From positions 124,001 through 188,000 of the forward strand of contig OY969779.1 of NCBI GenBank assembly GCA_963703015.1: 64,000 bases of DNA, written 5' to 3'. Position numbers and translations under genes: made by a program. Each line of letters opens with the position of its first letter. Position 1 is the first letter of the stretch. Positions 17,295 to 26,586 of the stretch are shown in pieces. A model generated the notes under the pieces. That model worked only from the letters and a program-made list of their open reading frames with translations. It searched no databases and was not told the DNA's origin. This stretch comes from Methanobacterium_B sp963703015 (GTDB taxonomy: Archaea > Methanobacteriota > Methanobacteria > Methanobacteriales > Methanobacteriaceae).

Positions 17295-17321
17295 CCTTAA
17301 AATAGTAAATATAAAATATGT
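17295..17321 (+). promoter_or_regulatory. AT-rich element shared with 12242-12268
   Basis: A near-identical copy of the 27-base element at 12242, in the same orientation, but here with no plus-strand gene downstream. It lies upstream of the minus-strand zinc-ribbon gene. Confidence 0.25.
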
Positions 17322-17463
17322 CAATTGGAATTAGAAAATCCATGTATAATTAAAGTGTAAATCTCAAATAAAATGTCTGAAGGAAAAATCAGATAAAACT
17401 AACTACAAAAAATTAATAAAAAAAATAGGTAAGTATCCCATGGATATCCATGGAGTTGTTTAT

Positions 17464-19386
17464 TTAATGTGTTGTTGGGTTGTTGATTGTTGGTATGATG
17501 TCCTTGGATACTTTGCCTGTGATCTTCTTCATTTTTGTGACCAGTCTGTCCTTTTCAGTTCCGGATAATGCGTTTTCTAGAACTTCGCTCATGTTTTTAA
17601 CTGGTATGATCTCGATCTTGTCCTTGTATTTTTCTTCAATCAGTACATCTGCCATGTTGGAATCTGGTATTATAACCCGTTTCATACCTGCTTCAGCTGC
17701 TGCTTCGATTTTTCCTGTGACTCCACCAACTGGCATGACATCTCCACGGACACTGAGTGATCCTGTGAGTGCCACTGTCTGGTCAACAGGCACATTTTCA
17801 AGGGCTGATATAACAGCTGTTGCAATTGATACACTTGCACTGTCTCCTTCAATTCCGTCGTAGGCCTGTAAGAACTGGATGTGTATATCGTGGTCTGTGA
17901 TGCTGGTTCCTGTGTTTTTCTTGATGACAGCACTCACGTTTTGTACTGCTTCTCTGGCTATTTCTCCGAGTTTTCCTGTGGCTATAATTTTACCTTCGTC
18001 CTTACTCTGGGCAGGTGCTGCTTCTGCAGCTATTGGGAGTAATATTCCACTTCTGTCTCCAATTATGGCCAGTCCATTAACCATACCAACCTTGCTTCCA
18101 TCTGATTCAAAGACACTGTAGGTTTTTCTCTGGTCTATGTACCTGTCAGCTATCTGTTGTTCGAGAGTTCTTGCAAGTTTTTTAGCGGTTAGTACATGTT
18201 CCAGGGTTACTGCTGGTGCTGATTCTTCCTTGGCTATGTCTCCTGCAGCCCTGACAAGTCCTCCAAGGTCCCTTAGTCTGAGTGTTAGTTCGTCTTTTTT
18301 ACCTGATCTTCGCTGTGCTTCGTGTATTATTTCCTGTACTGCTTCGCTTGAGAAGTGTGGTATTCTGCCGTCTTTTTTAACTTCTTGTGCCACGAATTGA
18401 ACGAGTTTTTCCCTGTTTTCAGGGCTGTCCTTCATTGAATCCTTCATGAACACTTCGTATCCGTATCCCCTTATTCTTGACCTGAGTGCTATGTGCATTC
18501 CTTCTAGTACCTGCAGGTTTCCTGATGCAACCAGTACAAAGTCACATGGTACTTCGTCTGTGCTTACCATTGCTCCACTGCTTGATTCGCTTTGTCCGGT
18601 TATGGAGTATTTTTTTTCCTGCATTGCTGTTAAGAGTTCCTGCTGGGTTTTCATCTGCATGGTTCCGATTTCGTCCACGTAGAGAACTCCCTTGTTTGCC
18701 TTGTGGATCATTCCAGGTTCTACACGGTCGTGTGCTGGTGTTCCAAGTCCGCCTGACTGGTATGGGTCGTGGCGTACATCTCCAAGCAGGGCTCCTGCAT
18801 GTGATCCTGTTCCATCTACAAATGGTGCCATGTTCTTGCCCTCGTTGTTTACAAGGAGTTTTGGTACCATCATATTATTTTTAGGTCTCATCTGCATGAT
18901 CACAAGCAGAACTATTCCTGCGGCTATGATGGCTGCTAGGTACTGGCCTGTGAGGACTCCAGCTATTAGAATTCCTCCTATTACCAGCATCATGAGCAGG
19001 TTCCTCTTTTCATCCTTGGATTTGGCCTTGATTCTGTAGGAGTTTACCACCTTTTTACCTTCACCAGCTGGAAGTGCACCTATGAGTGGGTTGTTGTTGT
19101 CTTCCATGTTTGGGTAGACAAGTATGTCTTGGAGTTCTTCAGGCGGAAGTAGTTCGGCCATTCCCTTTGCTAGCATGGATTTACCAATACCGGGTTCTCC
19201 GATTAACAGCACGTTTCTTCTTTGTTTTGCAGCTTTTATTACGGTTTCAACTGCTTCTTCCTGGCCTATGATCTGATCTATGATCAGGTCAGGGACTTTT
19301 ATATCATCAGTTGATTTGTAAGTCTGGACATCCTCTTTTTTCTCCAGAACTTCCTTTTCTTCAACTGGAACTGTTGGGTTTGTCAT
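17464..19386 (-). CDS. lonB: LonB membrane-anchored ATP-dependent protease
   Basis: A 640-aa archaeal Lon protease. The AAA+ Walker A is GEPGIGKS (residues 64-71). Inserted in the ATPase domain are two transmembrane helices (LLMMLVIGGILIAGVLTGQY and the following AAIIAAGIVLLVIM), which mark LonB and tether it to the membrane. Walker B and sensor segments follow (KGVLYVDEIGTM). The C-terminal protease domain has the catalytic dyad Ser516 (GDSASVSIA) and Lys559 (GVTGKIEAA), 43 residues apart as in the family. It degrades misfolded and membrane proteins. The start at 19386 has GGAGGA upstream; the open frame extends 14 codons further. The upstream neighbour is an ArsR regulator. Confidence 0.96.
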   Translation of the reverse strand: MTNPTVPVEEKEVLEKKEDVQTYKSTDDIKVPDLIIDQIIGQEEAVETVIKAAKQRRNVLLIGEPGIGKSMLAKGMAELLPPEELQDILVYPNMEDNNNPLIGALPAGEGKKVVNSYRIKAKSKDEKRNLLMMLVIGGILIAGVLTGQYLAAIIAAGIVLLVIMQMRPKNNMMVPKLLVNNEGKNMAPFVDGTGSHAGALLGDVRHDPYQSGGLGTPAHDRVEPGMIHKANKGVLYVDEIGTMQMKTQQELLTAMQEKKYSITGQSESSSGAMVSTDEVPCDFVLVASGNLQVLEGMHIALRSRIRGYGYEVFMKDSMKDSPENREKLVQFVAQEVKKDGRIPHFSSEAVQEIIHEAQRRSGKKDELTLRLRDLGGLVRAAGDIAKEESAPAVTLEHVLTAKKLARTLEQQIADRYIDQRKTYSVFESDGSKVGMVNGLAIIGDRSGILLPIAAEAAPAQSKDEGKIIATGKLGEIAREAVQNVSAVIKKNTGTSITDHDIHIQFLQAYDGIEGDSASVSIATAVISALENVPVDQTVALTGSLSVRGDVMPVGGVTGKIEAAAEAGMKRVIIPDSNMADVLIEEKYKDKIEIIPVKNMSEVLENALSGTEKDRLVTKMKKITGKVSKDIIPTINNPTTH

Positions 19387-19522
19387 GATACTGAATCCTC
19401 CGAATTTTAATAAAATTGTTTCAAACAATTTTTTTTGATGTATAAATTATTTTTTTTTGTAAATTTGAATAATAAAATTCTAATTAAATCTTTTTTTAAG
19501 TAAATTTTTAGTTGATGTTATT

Positions 19523-19813
19523 CTATTGGATCTTTAGATATTCATTCACTTGGTTTACAATGTCTTCGTTTACCTTTGCAACTAGGTATCTGCCCTTTTT
19601 TTCTGTGTAGATTAGTTCGGCGCTGGATAATTCTTTGAGATGGTGAGAGATTGTTGGTGCTCCAATATTAAATGAGTCGGTTATTTCACTTATTAAACAT
19701 CCACCACATGTTTTGTAGCTTGTTTCGTGTTGTTTAACTATTTGTAGATATAGCTCTAACCTGTTGGGGTTTGAAAGGGCTTTAAATATTTTTGCCATTT
19801 TTTTGATTTCCAT
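19523..19813 (-). CDS. ArsR-family winged-helix regulator
   Basis: A 96-aa regulator with the ArsR pattern IFKALSNPNRLELYLQI, the recognition helix region NIGAPTISHHLKEL and the wing YTEKKGRYLVAKV. A CGGC pair (TCGGCLISEI) lies just before the HTH and may bind metal or sense redox, although it is not the classic ELCVCDL motif. I start at the ATG at 19813, with GGGGTG four bases ahead; the open frame reaches 19834. A dyad TTCGAT-N4-ATCGAA sits about 30 bases upstream and is probably its own operator. It is on the same strand as LonB, 137 bases apart. Confidence 0.87.
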   Translation of the reverse strand: MEIKKMAKIFKALSNPNRLELYLQIVKQHETSYKTCGGCLISEITDSFNIGAPTISHHLKELSSAELIYTEKKGRYLVAKVNEDIVNQVNEYLKIQ

Positions 19814-19844
19814 TGAACACCCCATATTAAACATAGTTTTTCAT

Positions 19845-19860
19845 TTCGATAAATATCGAA
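19845..19860. promoter_or_regulatory. ArsR-type dyad operator
   Basis: TTCGAT-AAAT-ATCGAA is a perfect inverted repeat within a longer imperfect one, with outer arms ATAGTTT and AAACTAT on either side. It lies just upstream of the ArsR gene, so autoregulation is likely. Confidence 0.6.
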
Positions 19861-20129
19861 TTGATGATAAACTATTGTATCATAACTATATAAATGTTCT
19901 TTTTTTTGTCCGGTGTTAACAGAATTAAATTTGTATAAATATTGAAAATAAAAATTGTTAAAAATTGTAATAACTATGGTTTACTTTGATCCCATATAAA
20001 TATTCCGGCTCATAACCATTTTAAACCACTGATGTCACCATGAAACCAATAAAAACACGGGTTAAAAATTAACTATCAATACTTGGTTTAGAGATTTTAA
20101 TACTCGTATTCAAGCGTATGTCAATCTTT

Positions 20130-20432
20130 TTAACAGAATTTTGGAAGGTTTTCCAGATTGTCAGGTGCTGATTCATCCCTGTCAGTTGTGATGTAGCTTG
20201 TTCCACCTATTGTCATGATTTTAACCCTGGCCCCTGACACCCATCTGCCATTCACATTGACTATGGTGTTAATGTTGTAACCCTTATTTATGGTGTCAAT
20301 AACCTGCTGTACTGTCCAGGTTTGATCTAAACCATAGGCCAATTCACTGTCCCTGTACAACCTTACGCTGTGGATATGGCTATCCTTTATACATACCTCA
20401 GAAATCCAGTAGTTGATTCTATCTATTTCCAT
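20130..20432 (-). CDS. DUF3892 family protein
   Basis: A 100-aa soluble protein. The segment YWISEVCIKDSHIHSVRLY, the Trp-containing QVIDTINKGYNINTIV helix and VNGRWVSGARVKIM followed by YITTDRDESAPDNLENLP match the DUF3892 layout, whose function is unknown. GGAGG lies before the ATG at 20432. It has single-gene context between the ArsR regulator and a DUF5518-like membrane protein. A 290-base AT-rich gap separates it from the ArsR gene; nothing recognisable is in it. Confidence 0.75.
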   Translation of the reverse strand: MEIDRINYWISEVCIKDSHIHSVRLYRDSELAYGLDQTWTVQQVIDTINKGYNINTIVNVNGRWVSGARVKIMTIGGTSYITTDRDESAPDNLENLPKFC

Positions 20433-20550
20433 AACATAACTCCTCCATGATCTATGCTATTTCCATGCTATTAAAGCAATCGATCACCCTAATATTTTTA
20501 TATAGAAAATGCAAACCCAAAAAAAAAACTTTAATAAAAAAGGTGGTTCT

Positions 20551-20931
20551 TTAGGTTTTAGACTTTATATAACTCCCAATGATACTACCAATTGCAGACA
20601 AAATTCCAAATATAATGCCAGCCACTATTCCAAATACAAGAGCTCCTCCAATAGACATGATAAACACAAATGTGTTGGTATGTAGACTGTTTGTTAAGCT
20701 GTCCATGATTGCAACAAATAAAATGAAGATAATACCTCCTACAAATCCAACAATCATTCCATTAATTGCAACTTCTTGAGTATCACCACTTGTTAAGTAG
20801 CCCACAATTATTCCGGCTATTAAAAAACTAGCAAATATCGAATAAAGTCCACCCATAAAAATTTTTGTAATGCCTAAAGTTAAAACAAAGGCCACTACAA
20901 TCCCCAAGATTATGTATTTCAAATCTTTCAT
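20551..20931 (-). CDS. DUF5518-like four-helix membrane protein
   Basis: A 126-aa membrane protein with four helices (about 4-23, 25-45, 57-80, 90-122) and Gly-rich helix faces (IVGFVGGIIF, GGALVFGIVAGIIFG). The pattern matches small archaeal DUF5518-type proteins of unknown function. I start at MKDLKY (20931), giving the usual short N-terminus; the frame extends 3 codons upstream. The TATA-like TATATAATC lies just before the start. No neighbours suggest a role. Confidence 0.65.
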   Translation of the reverse strand: MKDLKYIILGIVVAFVLTLGITKIFMGGLYSIFASFLIAGIIVGYLTSGDTQEVAINGMIVGFVGGIIFILFVAIMDSLTNSLHTNTFVFIMSIGGALVFGIVAGIIFGILSAIGSIIGSYIKSKT

Positions 20932-21305
20932 AAATAACACCGATTATATATTGTAGAAAGAATATTTAAAACTGTTTGGTATTTTATTTGGAACAGGTAG
21001 TAATAAATAGCAACTGAAACCCACTTTAAACCAAAATTTAGCCGGCCATTACTATTTGAACCATCAATTTTTTTAGACCATTTCAATCATTATGCTGGGA
21101 GATTAAAATAATGATGAACAATTTTTGCAAAACACCTTAAACTCTTTGAAGGTTGTTTTATGTAGATATCGCTACATTTGGATTTAAAAATCATGAAGAT
21201 CAGAGATTAAACCATATCCATATTAGAGAATCAATATTGAATCGAAAGGTGTTTAAGTTTCATAATGTCAATTAATTATTAAGCGATATTTTGGGGAAAT
21301 GTCCT

Positions 21306-23669
21306 ATGGTGGTTAATTCTGATACATCATACTTAGAAAATATATCAACAAGACTTTTTGCTGAATCTATTATAGACATTATTCAAGAACCTTTAATTGT
21401 TTTGGATGTAGATTTAAGGGTAATTACAGTTAATGATTCATTTTCAAACTATTTTAATGTGGATCCTTCAGATGCTGTGGGTAATTTAATTTATGATATA
21501 AATAATCATGAATGGAATATTCCAGATTTACGAAGGTTACTCGAGGATATTTTATCTGGATCATCCATCATCAAAAACTATGAACTGAAGCATATCTTCA
21601 AAATGGAAAATAAAACCCTGAATCTAAATGCACGCAGGTTTGATGGAAAGGATAAAAACCCCATGATCTTGATTTCAATTAACGATATCACCGAACACAA
21701 GCTAACAGAAGAAAAGCTTATTGAGAGTGAAAGACGCTTTCAAGCAGTGCAGGAGAACTCCCTTGACAGGTTCACAATTCTCAAACCAGTATATGATGAT
21801 CAAGGTGAAATCATAGACTTCATCTACATATACCAGAATGCTCAAGCTGCCAAAAACACTGGCCTAAGCTCTGAAGAACTTGTTGGCCTCAGCATGACCG
21901 AAATATGGCCAACCTTTCCCCAGACAAATTTCTTTACCATGTACAAAGAGGCAGTGAAAACCCAAGAAGTAATTAAATTTGAAGACCATTACTACTCCGA
22001 TGGAATTGATGACTGGTTTTACGCCACAGTTACTCCTATTCCCGATGGCATTGCCATATCCACCCAAATTGTCACGGGTAATAAAAGGGCTCAAGAAAAA
22101 TTAGTTGAAAGTAAAGAGAAATTAAAAACTTTATTTGAAAATTTATCAGTTGGGATCTCTGTTATTGATGATGATAGGAAAGTTATCTACGAAAATCCTG
22201 CCCTCGAAAAAATTTTAGGATTATCTGAAACTGAGTTAAAACTTGGAAAATATGCTGAAAGAAAATATTTTAATTCAGACTACACTGAAATACCATCATC
22301 TGAACTACCAAGTAGCAAAGCATTTGATGAACAAAAACCAGTTAAAGATGTTGAAGTTGGAGTTCTAATAGACAACACCAACAGGATATGGACCAATGTA
22401 AGTGCAATTCCACTGTCATTCCCAGACTGGAAAATGCTTCTTGTAACCTACGACATCACCAGTCGTAAACAAGTTGAAGAAAAACTTAAGGAAAGTTATG
22501 AAAGGTTTAATTTGGCCCAAAAAGTGTCTAATATTGGTACATTTGAATGGAATATTCAAAGGGGCGTGAATATCTGGACACCAGAATTAGAAGCCATGTA
22601 CGGCCTTAAAGAAGGTGAGTTCCCAGGAACACAGGAAGCATGGGAAGAATTAATCCATCCAGAGGATATGCAGAAAGCTGTGGGTGGTGTTGAAGTTGCA
22701 CTTAAAACTGGAGAACCTGTTGAATCTGAATTTCGTGTGAAATGGGCTGATGATAGTGTTCATTGGTTAATGGGACGTTGGCAGGCAATTAAAGGAGATG
22801 ATGGAGAACCTTTGAAACTTATAGGTATCAATGTTGATATCACAGAACTTAAAAAATATGAATCTAAACAGCAGAATTTACTTAAAAATGAGAAAGAACT
22901 CACAAGCAAACTCCATATCTCAAATCAAGAGCTTGAAAGAGCTAATATGGAACTAATCCATCAACAGAACGTGCAAAATAAACTAATTCAAAAATTGGAG
23001 ATTTCCAATAAGGAGTTGGAGCAGTTTGCATATGTTGCAAGCCATGACCTGCAAGAACCATTGAGAATGGTGACTAGTTTCACCCAGCTCTTGGCCATGA
23101 AGTACAGATCTAAACTGGATTCAGATGCTGATGACTACATCGATTTTATAGTGGAAGGTTCCCACAGGATGAAAGACTTGATAGACGACCTCCTGGCCTA
23201 CTCACGTCTTAACACAGAAAAAACTGAGTACCAATTTAATGACCTTAACCAAATAGTGGATAAAGTGTTGTTGGGAATGAAAAATACCCTTGCAGAAGAA
23301 AATGCCCAGATCACCCAGGACAAATTACCAACAGTCAGGTGTGACTCTTCACAGCTTGGTCAGGTCTTCCAGAATTTAATTTCAAACTCCATCAAATTCC
23401 ATCAAACAAACCCCAAAATACATATTTCTGCCGAGGAAACTGATGGGAAATGGATAGTAGGTGTGAGTGATGAAGGAATTGGTATCAGCCCAGGATATCA
23501 ACAACAAATTTTTGACCTCTTCAAACGCCTGCATACACGAAAAGAATATCCTGGAACTGGTATTGGACTATCCATCTGTAAAAGGGTGGTGGAAAGACAC
23601 AATGGAAAAATCTGGGTAGAATCCGAACCAGGAAAGGGATCAAGTTTCTACTTCACCCTACCCAAATAA
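21306..23669 (+). CDS. Soluble multi-PAS sensor histidine kinase
   Basis: A 787-aa kinase with no transmembrane helix, so it senses a cytoplasmic signal. At least four PAS/PAC units lie in order: about 20-135, 140-265, 275-395 (each ending in a VTYDIT or SINDIT type strand) and 400-525 (FEWNIQRGVNIWTPELEAMY, a PAS_3 fold). A short coiled coil follows, then HisKA with phospho-acceptor His580 (YVASHDLQEPLR) and HATPase_c (NLISNSIKFH, SDEGIGISP, GTGIGLSICKR). Start: the ATG at 21306, with GGGG 10 bases ahead; a TTG at 21291 is possible. No response regulator is adjacent, so the partner is encoded elsewhere. This is typical of the large methanogen kinase families. Confidence 0.93.
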   Translation: MVVNSDTSYLENISTRLFAESIIDIIQEPLIVLDVDLRVITVNDSFSNYFNVDPSDAVGNLIYDINNHEWNIPDLRRLLEDILSGSSIIKNYELKHIFKMENKTLNLNARRFDGKDKNPMILISINDITEHKLTEEKLIESERRFQAVQENSLDRFTILKPVYDDQGEIIDFIYIYQNAQAAKNTGLSSEELVGLSMTEIWPTFPQTNFFTMYKEAVKTQEVIKFEDHYYSDGIDDWFYATVTPIPDGIAISTQIVTGNKRAQEKLVESKEKLKTLFENLSVGISVIDDDRKVIYENPALEKILGLSETELKLGKYAERKYFNSDYTEIPSSELPSSKAFDEQKPVKDVEVGVLIDNTNRIWTNVSAIPLSFPDWKMLLVTYDITSRKQVEEKLKESYERFNLAQKVSNIGTFEWNIQRGVNIWTPELEAMYGLKEGEFPGTQEAWEELIHPEDMQKAVGGVEVALKTGEPVESEFRVKWADDSVHWLMGRWQAIKGDDGEPLKLIGINVDITELKKYESKQQNLLKNEKELTSKLHISNQELERANMELIHQQNVQNKLIQKLEISNKELEQFAYVASHDLQEPLRMVTSFTQLLAMKYRSKLDSDADDYIDFIVEGSHRMKDLIDDLLAYSRLNTEKTEYQFNDLNQIVDKVLLGMKNTLAEENAQITQDKLPTVRCDSSQLGQVFQNLISNSIKFHQTNPKIHISAEETDGKWIVGVSDEGIGISPGYQQQIFDLFKRLHTRKEYPGTGIGLSICKRVVERHNGKIWVESEPGKGSSFYFTLPK

Positions 23670-23920
23670 AATCCCAAACCCTAACTAACCAAAGTGTAAC
23701 AAAAAAACAAATGAGCTTGGTATTCTTCACAACAACAAACCATTGGTCAAGATCATGATGATAAATTTCAGCAAGTATTTACTAAATTTTATTCCAATAT
23801 TCCATTATGATATTTCTAATTTTTTAGTTTAAATTTTGGTATGATTTTGGTATAAATTATGATTGAATCACGCATGAATCGTGTATAACGGTTTATATGC
23901 TGTTTACTCATAGGATCTTT

Positions 23921-25078
23921 ATGTCATTTTTATCGCTGGTGGTGAAAAATCCATTCAGAAACAAAACTAGAAGTTCACTTGCTATTGTTGGAATAGCAAT
24001 TGGAATAATGGTTATAGTGGCACTTGGAATGATCACAGGAGGGCTTGAAAACTCAACGCAGAGTACTCTGAAGGCAGGTTCAGCTGAAATAACAGTTAGC
24101 CAGGCCGGTTCTTCTCAAATGCAATCAGGCCAAACCATTAACCAGACATATGTGAATGATCTACTCCCATTAAGTGGGGTTAAAACTACTGCAGGAATTT
24201 TAAGAGCAACCAATACCTCATCGGGAGGTACAAGTTCCAATACTAGCCAAACAGGTGGTTTTGGTGGTCTCTCCATTACTGGTGTGAACTCTGATAAACT
24301 GAGCTTACTAGGTGTTGACAGCGTTAATGGAACTGCTTTTACCAATGACAGTACAGATCAGGTTATACTAGGAAAAACTGCTGCAGAAAGTCTTAATAAA
24401 ACTGTGGGGGACACCATAGATCTGTTTGGTAAAAACTTCACAATTGTAGGAACCTTCGAAACAGGAAGTTTCATGGTGGACAACGGTATTATGATGCCAC
24501 TTTCAACGCTTCAAAATCTCACAAGTAATCAAAACAAGGTGAGCAGTGTTCTTGTGAAGGTAACTGACAATGCCAACGTGACCACAGTAAGCAACACCAT
24601 ACAAGACACCTATCCCAACCAGCTTACCACATCAACAGCAGCTGATCAGGCAAACAGAATAAACCAAGGATTAGGATTCATAAACACAGCCAGCTGGGCA
24701 ATATCTCTTTTAGCCATATTTATTGGGGCTGTTGGAGTTATTAACACCATGATAATGACAGTTTACGAAAGAACAAGAGAAATAGGAGTTTTAAAGGCTG
24801 TCGGATGGAAGGATATCCGAATATTAAGTATGATACTCGGAGAATCCATTGTACTCACACTCCTGGCATTCGTTGTAGGAACAGTAATAGCAGTGGCAGG
24901 TGTAGAAGTTCTACTGACTTTAGTCCCATCTGTTGGAAACGTGATAACACCATCATTTTCAATCTACATATTCCTAAGGGCCTTTGCAGTAGCACTGATA
25001 GTGGGTGTCATAGGAGGACTTTACCCAGCCTACAGGGCCAGTAGATTATCCCCAACGGAGGCACTGCGCTATGAATAA
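23921..25078 (+). CDS. FtsX/MacB-type ABC transporter permease
   Basis: A 385-aa permease that starts MSFLSLVVKNPFRNKTRSS, with AGGAT seven bases before the ATG at 23921; an extra eight in-frame codons lie upstream. Layout: helix about 20-42, extracytoplasmic Ser/Thr-rich MacB-PCD-like domain (about 45-265), then three helices with TREIGVLKAVGWKDIRI between them and SPTEALRYE at the end. The stop overlaps the ATPase start by 8 bases. It is a paralogue of the permease at 1718-2884. The likely role is export or extrusion from the membrane; substrate unknown. Confidence 0.92.
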   Translation: MSFLSLVVKNPFRNKTRSSLAIVGIAIGIMVIVALGMITGGLENSTQSTLKAGSAEITVSQAGSSQMQSGQTINQTYVNDLLPLSGVKTTAGILRATNTSSGGTSSNTSQTGGFGGLSITGVNSDKLSLLGVDSVNGTAFTNDSTDQVILGKTAAESLNKTVGDTIDLFGKNFTIVGTFETGSFMVDNGIMMPLSTLQNLTSNQNKVSSVLVKVTDNANVTTVSNTIQDTYPNQLTTSTAADQANRINQGLGFINTASWAISLLAIFIGAVGVINTMIMTVYERTREIGVLKAVGWKDIRILSMILGESIVLTLLAFVVGTVIAVAGVEVLLTLVPSVGNVITPSFSIYIFLRAFAVALIVGVIGGLYPAYRASRLSPTEALRYE

Positions 25079-25763
25079 CGAAAACATCATAGAAATAAAA
25101 GACTTGAAAAAGGGCTACGACAACGGAACTATAAAAGCCCTAAACGGAATGAACTTAAACGTCAAAAAGGGAGAGTTCATATCTATAATGGGGCCGTCTG
25201 GCTCGGGAAAATCATCACTACTCAACATGATAGGTGGTTTGGATGTGGCTGATGAAGGAACCATCAAAGTCGCAGGGATTGACATGATGAAGACCAAAAA
25301 CCTCAACGAGTTTCGCTCCAAGGAAATAGGTTTCGTGTTCCAAATGCACAACCTGATACCAAATTTAACTGTGGTTGAAAACGTTGAAATTCCCATGTAC
25401 GAAACCAACACCAACTCAAAGGACATGAGAACAAGAGCACTGGAACTTCTAAAATCTGTGGGACTTGCAGACAAAGTGGATCAAAAACCAACCAAGCTAT
25501 CAGGTGGACAAAGACAACGAGTTGCAATAGCAAGAGCCCTTGTAAACAATCCATCCATTATTTTAGCAGATGAACCCACTGGTTCATTAGACTCTAAGAC
25601 AGGAGAGGTTATTCTAAACTTGTTAAAGGATCTCCATGCCGAGGAAAATGTTACGTTGGTGATGGTGACTCACGAACCCTACGTAGGAAACATGGCAGAA
25701 CGGATAGTAACGGTTTTAGATGGAAAATGTTTATCCGACAAAAAAACATCGGATTCAACTTAA
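25071..25763 (+). CDS. ABC transporter ATP-binding protein, MacB/LolD type
   Basis: A 230-aa ATPase for the overlapping permease. Walker A is GPSGSGKSS (about 39-47), the Q-loop is FVFQMHNLIPN, the signature is LSGGQRQR, Walker B is IILADEPTG and the switch is VTHEP. All are intact. About 55-60 % of the readable positions match the paralogue at 1054-1725 by eye. A 155-base gap with a T-run separates it from the HTH gene that follows in the same direction, which may regulate this transporter. Confidence 0.93.
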   Translation: MNNENIIEIKDLKKGYDNGTIKALNGMNLNVKKGEFISIMGPSGSGKSSLLNMIGGLDVADEGTIKVAGIDMMKTKNLNEFRSKEIGFVFQMHNLIPNLTVVENVEIPMYETNTNSKDMRTRALELLKSVGLADKVDQKPTKLSGGQRQRVAIARALVNNPSIILADEPTGSLDSKTGEVILNLLKDLHAEENVTLVMVTHEPYVGNMAERIVTVLDGKCLSDKKTSDST

Positions 25764-25918
25764 AAAAAATAATTTTTCCATTATTTTTTTTTAAAAGTTA
25801 AAGAGCAAACTGTTAATAAAGAAAAGGGGGATGTGTAAACATATAAATGTGTGAAACTCTGTAAATTTAAATATAAACAATTATTTTAATAATACAGAAT
25901 GGTTTAAAGGAGTAAAAA

Positions 25919-26197
25919 ATGGATAAACTGATTTGGTGGGTATTTACCGGTACTGCCGGAGGACCGAATCGTGCCAGAATTGTTAGGGCATTAAATGAAA
26001 GACCATACAATGCTCATCAACTTGCAGAAAAACTCAACCTAAACTACACAACAGTACGTCATCATCTTAAAATGCTTGAAGAAAATAAGATGATCGATTC
26101 AAGTGGGGAAAACAAGTATGGAACATTATATTTTCTCACAACAAAAATGGAAGAAAACTACGATGTTTTAAACGAAATATTGAAGAAATTATCTTAA
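25919..26197 (+). CDS. Winged-helix regulator of an HTH/membrane pair
   Basis: A 92-aa ArsR-like winged helix: GTAGGPNRARIVRALNERPYN, then NAHQLAEKLNLNYTTVRHHL as the HTH and YGTLYFLTTKMEENYDVL as wing and dimer helix. AAAGGAG lies before the ATG. Thirty bases on is a three-helix membrane protein. The same two-gene unit recurs at 47293-47990 (TGNKGGENRGRIILELHNRP, LDYKTIKHHIDVL). The conserved pairing suggests a membrane protein that senses or sequesters its regulator. That function is inferred. Confidence 0.85.
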   Translation: MDKLIWWVFTGTAGGPNRARIVRALNERPYNAHQLAEKLNLNYTTVRHHLKMLEENKMIDSSGENKYGTLYFLTTKMEENYDVLNEILKKLS

Positions 26198-26227
26198 TAA
26201 AACGAATTACGTTAAGAGGATATTAAA

Positions 26228-26560
26228 ATGGCAATTGTAGAATTAGGTCCAATAATAACGGTATTATTTTACTTATCCCTAGGAGCTGGCATTGCGAATG
26301 TTTGTTTACTGTTGTTACTCTTAAAATCCTATTGGAAAACCTATAAAGAAATTAAATCCCATTTCACCATAGGCCTTCTGTACTTCGCATCAATAATGCT
26401 TATTCAAAACATTTTTGTTACTTTAGGATTAACTGTCCATTTAATGGTGGAAGTAGCACCTTCCTTGGCTTCAAATTTAGGACCCCCAACCATGCTGAGC
26501 ATAATCAACATAATCCAGTTGGTGGCACTGAGCATACTTTACAAAATAAGTAAAAATTGA
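26228..26560 (+). CDS. Three-helix membrane protein of an HTH/membrane pair (DUF7521-like)
   Basis: A 110-aa protein with three helices (about 12-34, 48-72, 85-107). It is cotranscribed with the winged-helix gene (30-base gap, AAGAGG site). It matches the protein at 47658-47990 in length, helix spacing and short motifs (SIAxIAN-like GAGIANVCLLL against SVANICLLV; LIQNIFVT against LIQNIIFS). Such proteins occur beside HTH genes in archaea (DUF7521-type). Function unknown; the pairing suggests control of the regulator. Confidence 0.7.
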   Translation: MAIVELGPIITVLFYLSLGAGIANVCLLLLLLKSYWKTYKEIKSHFTIGLLYFASIMLIQNIFVTLGLTVHLMVEVAPSLASNLGPPTMLSIINIIQLVALSILYKISKN

Positions 26561-26586
26561 AGACAAGTCCCCCTAGATCCAATGAA

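Noticed and set aside
17480..19271. Multiple long ORFs on both strands opposite lonB
   Set aside because: They overlap the fully motif-supported LonB frame and show no domain pattern.
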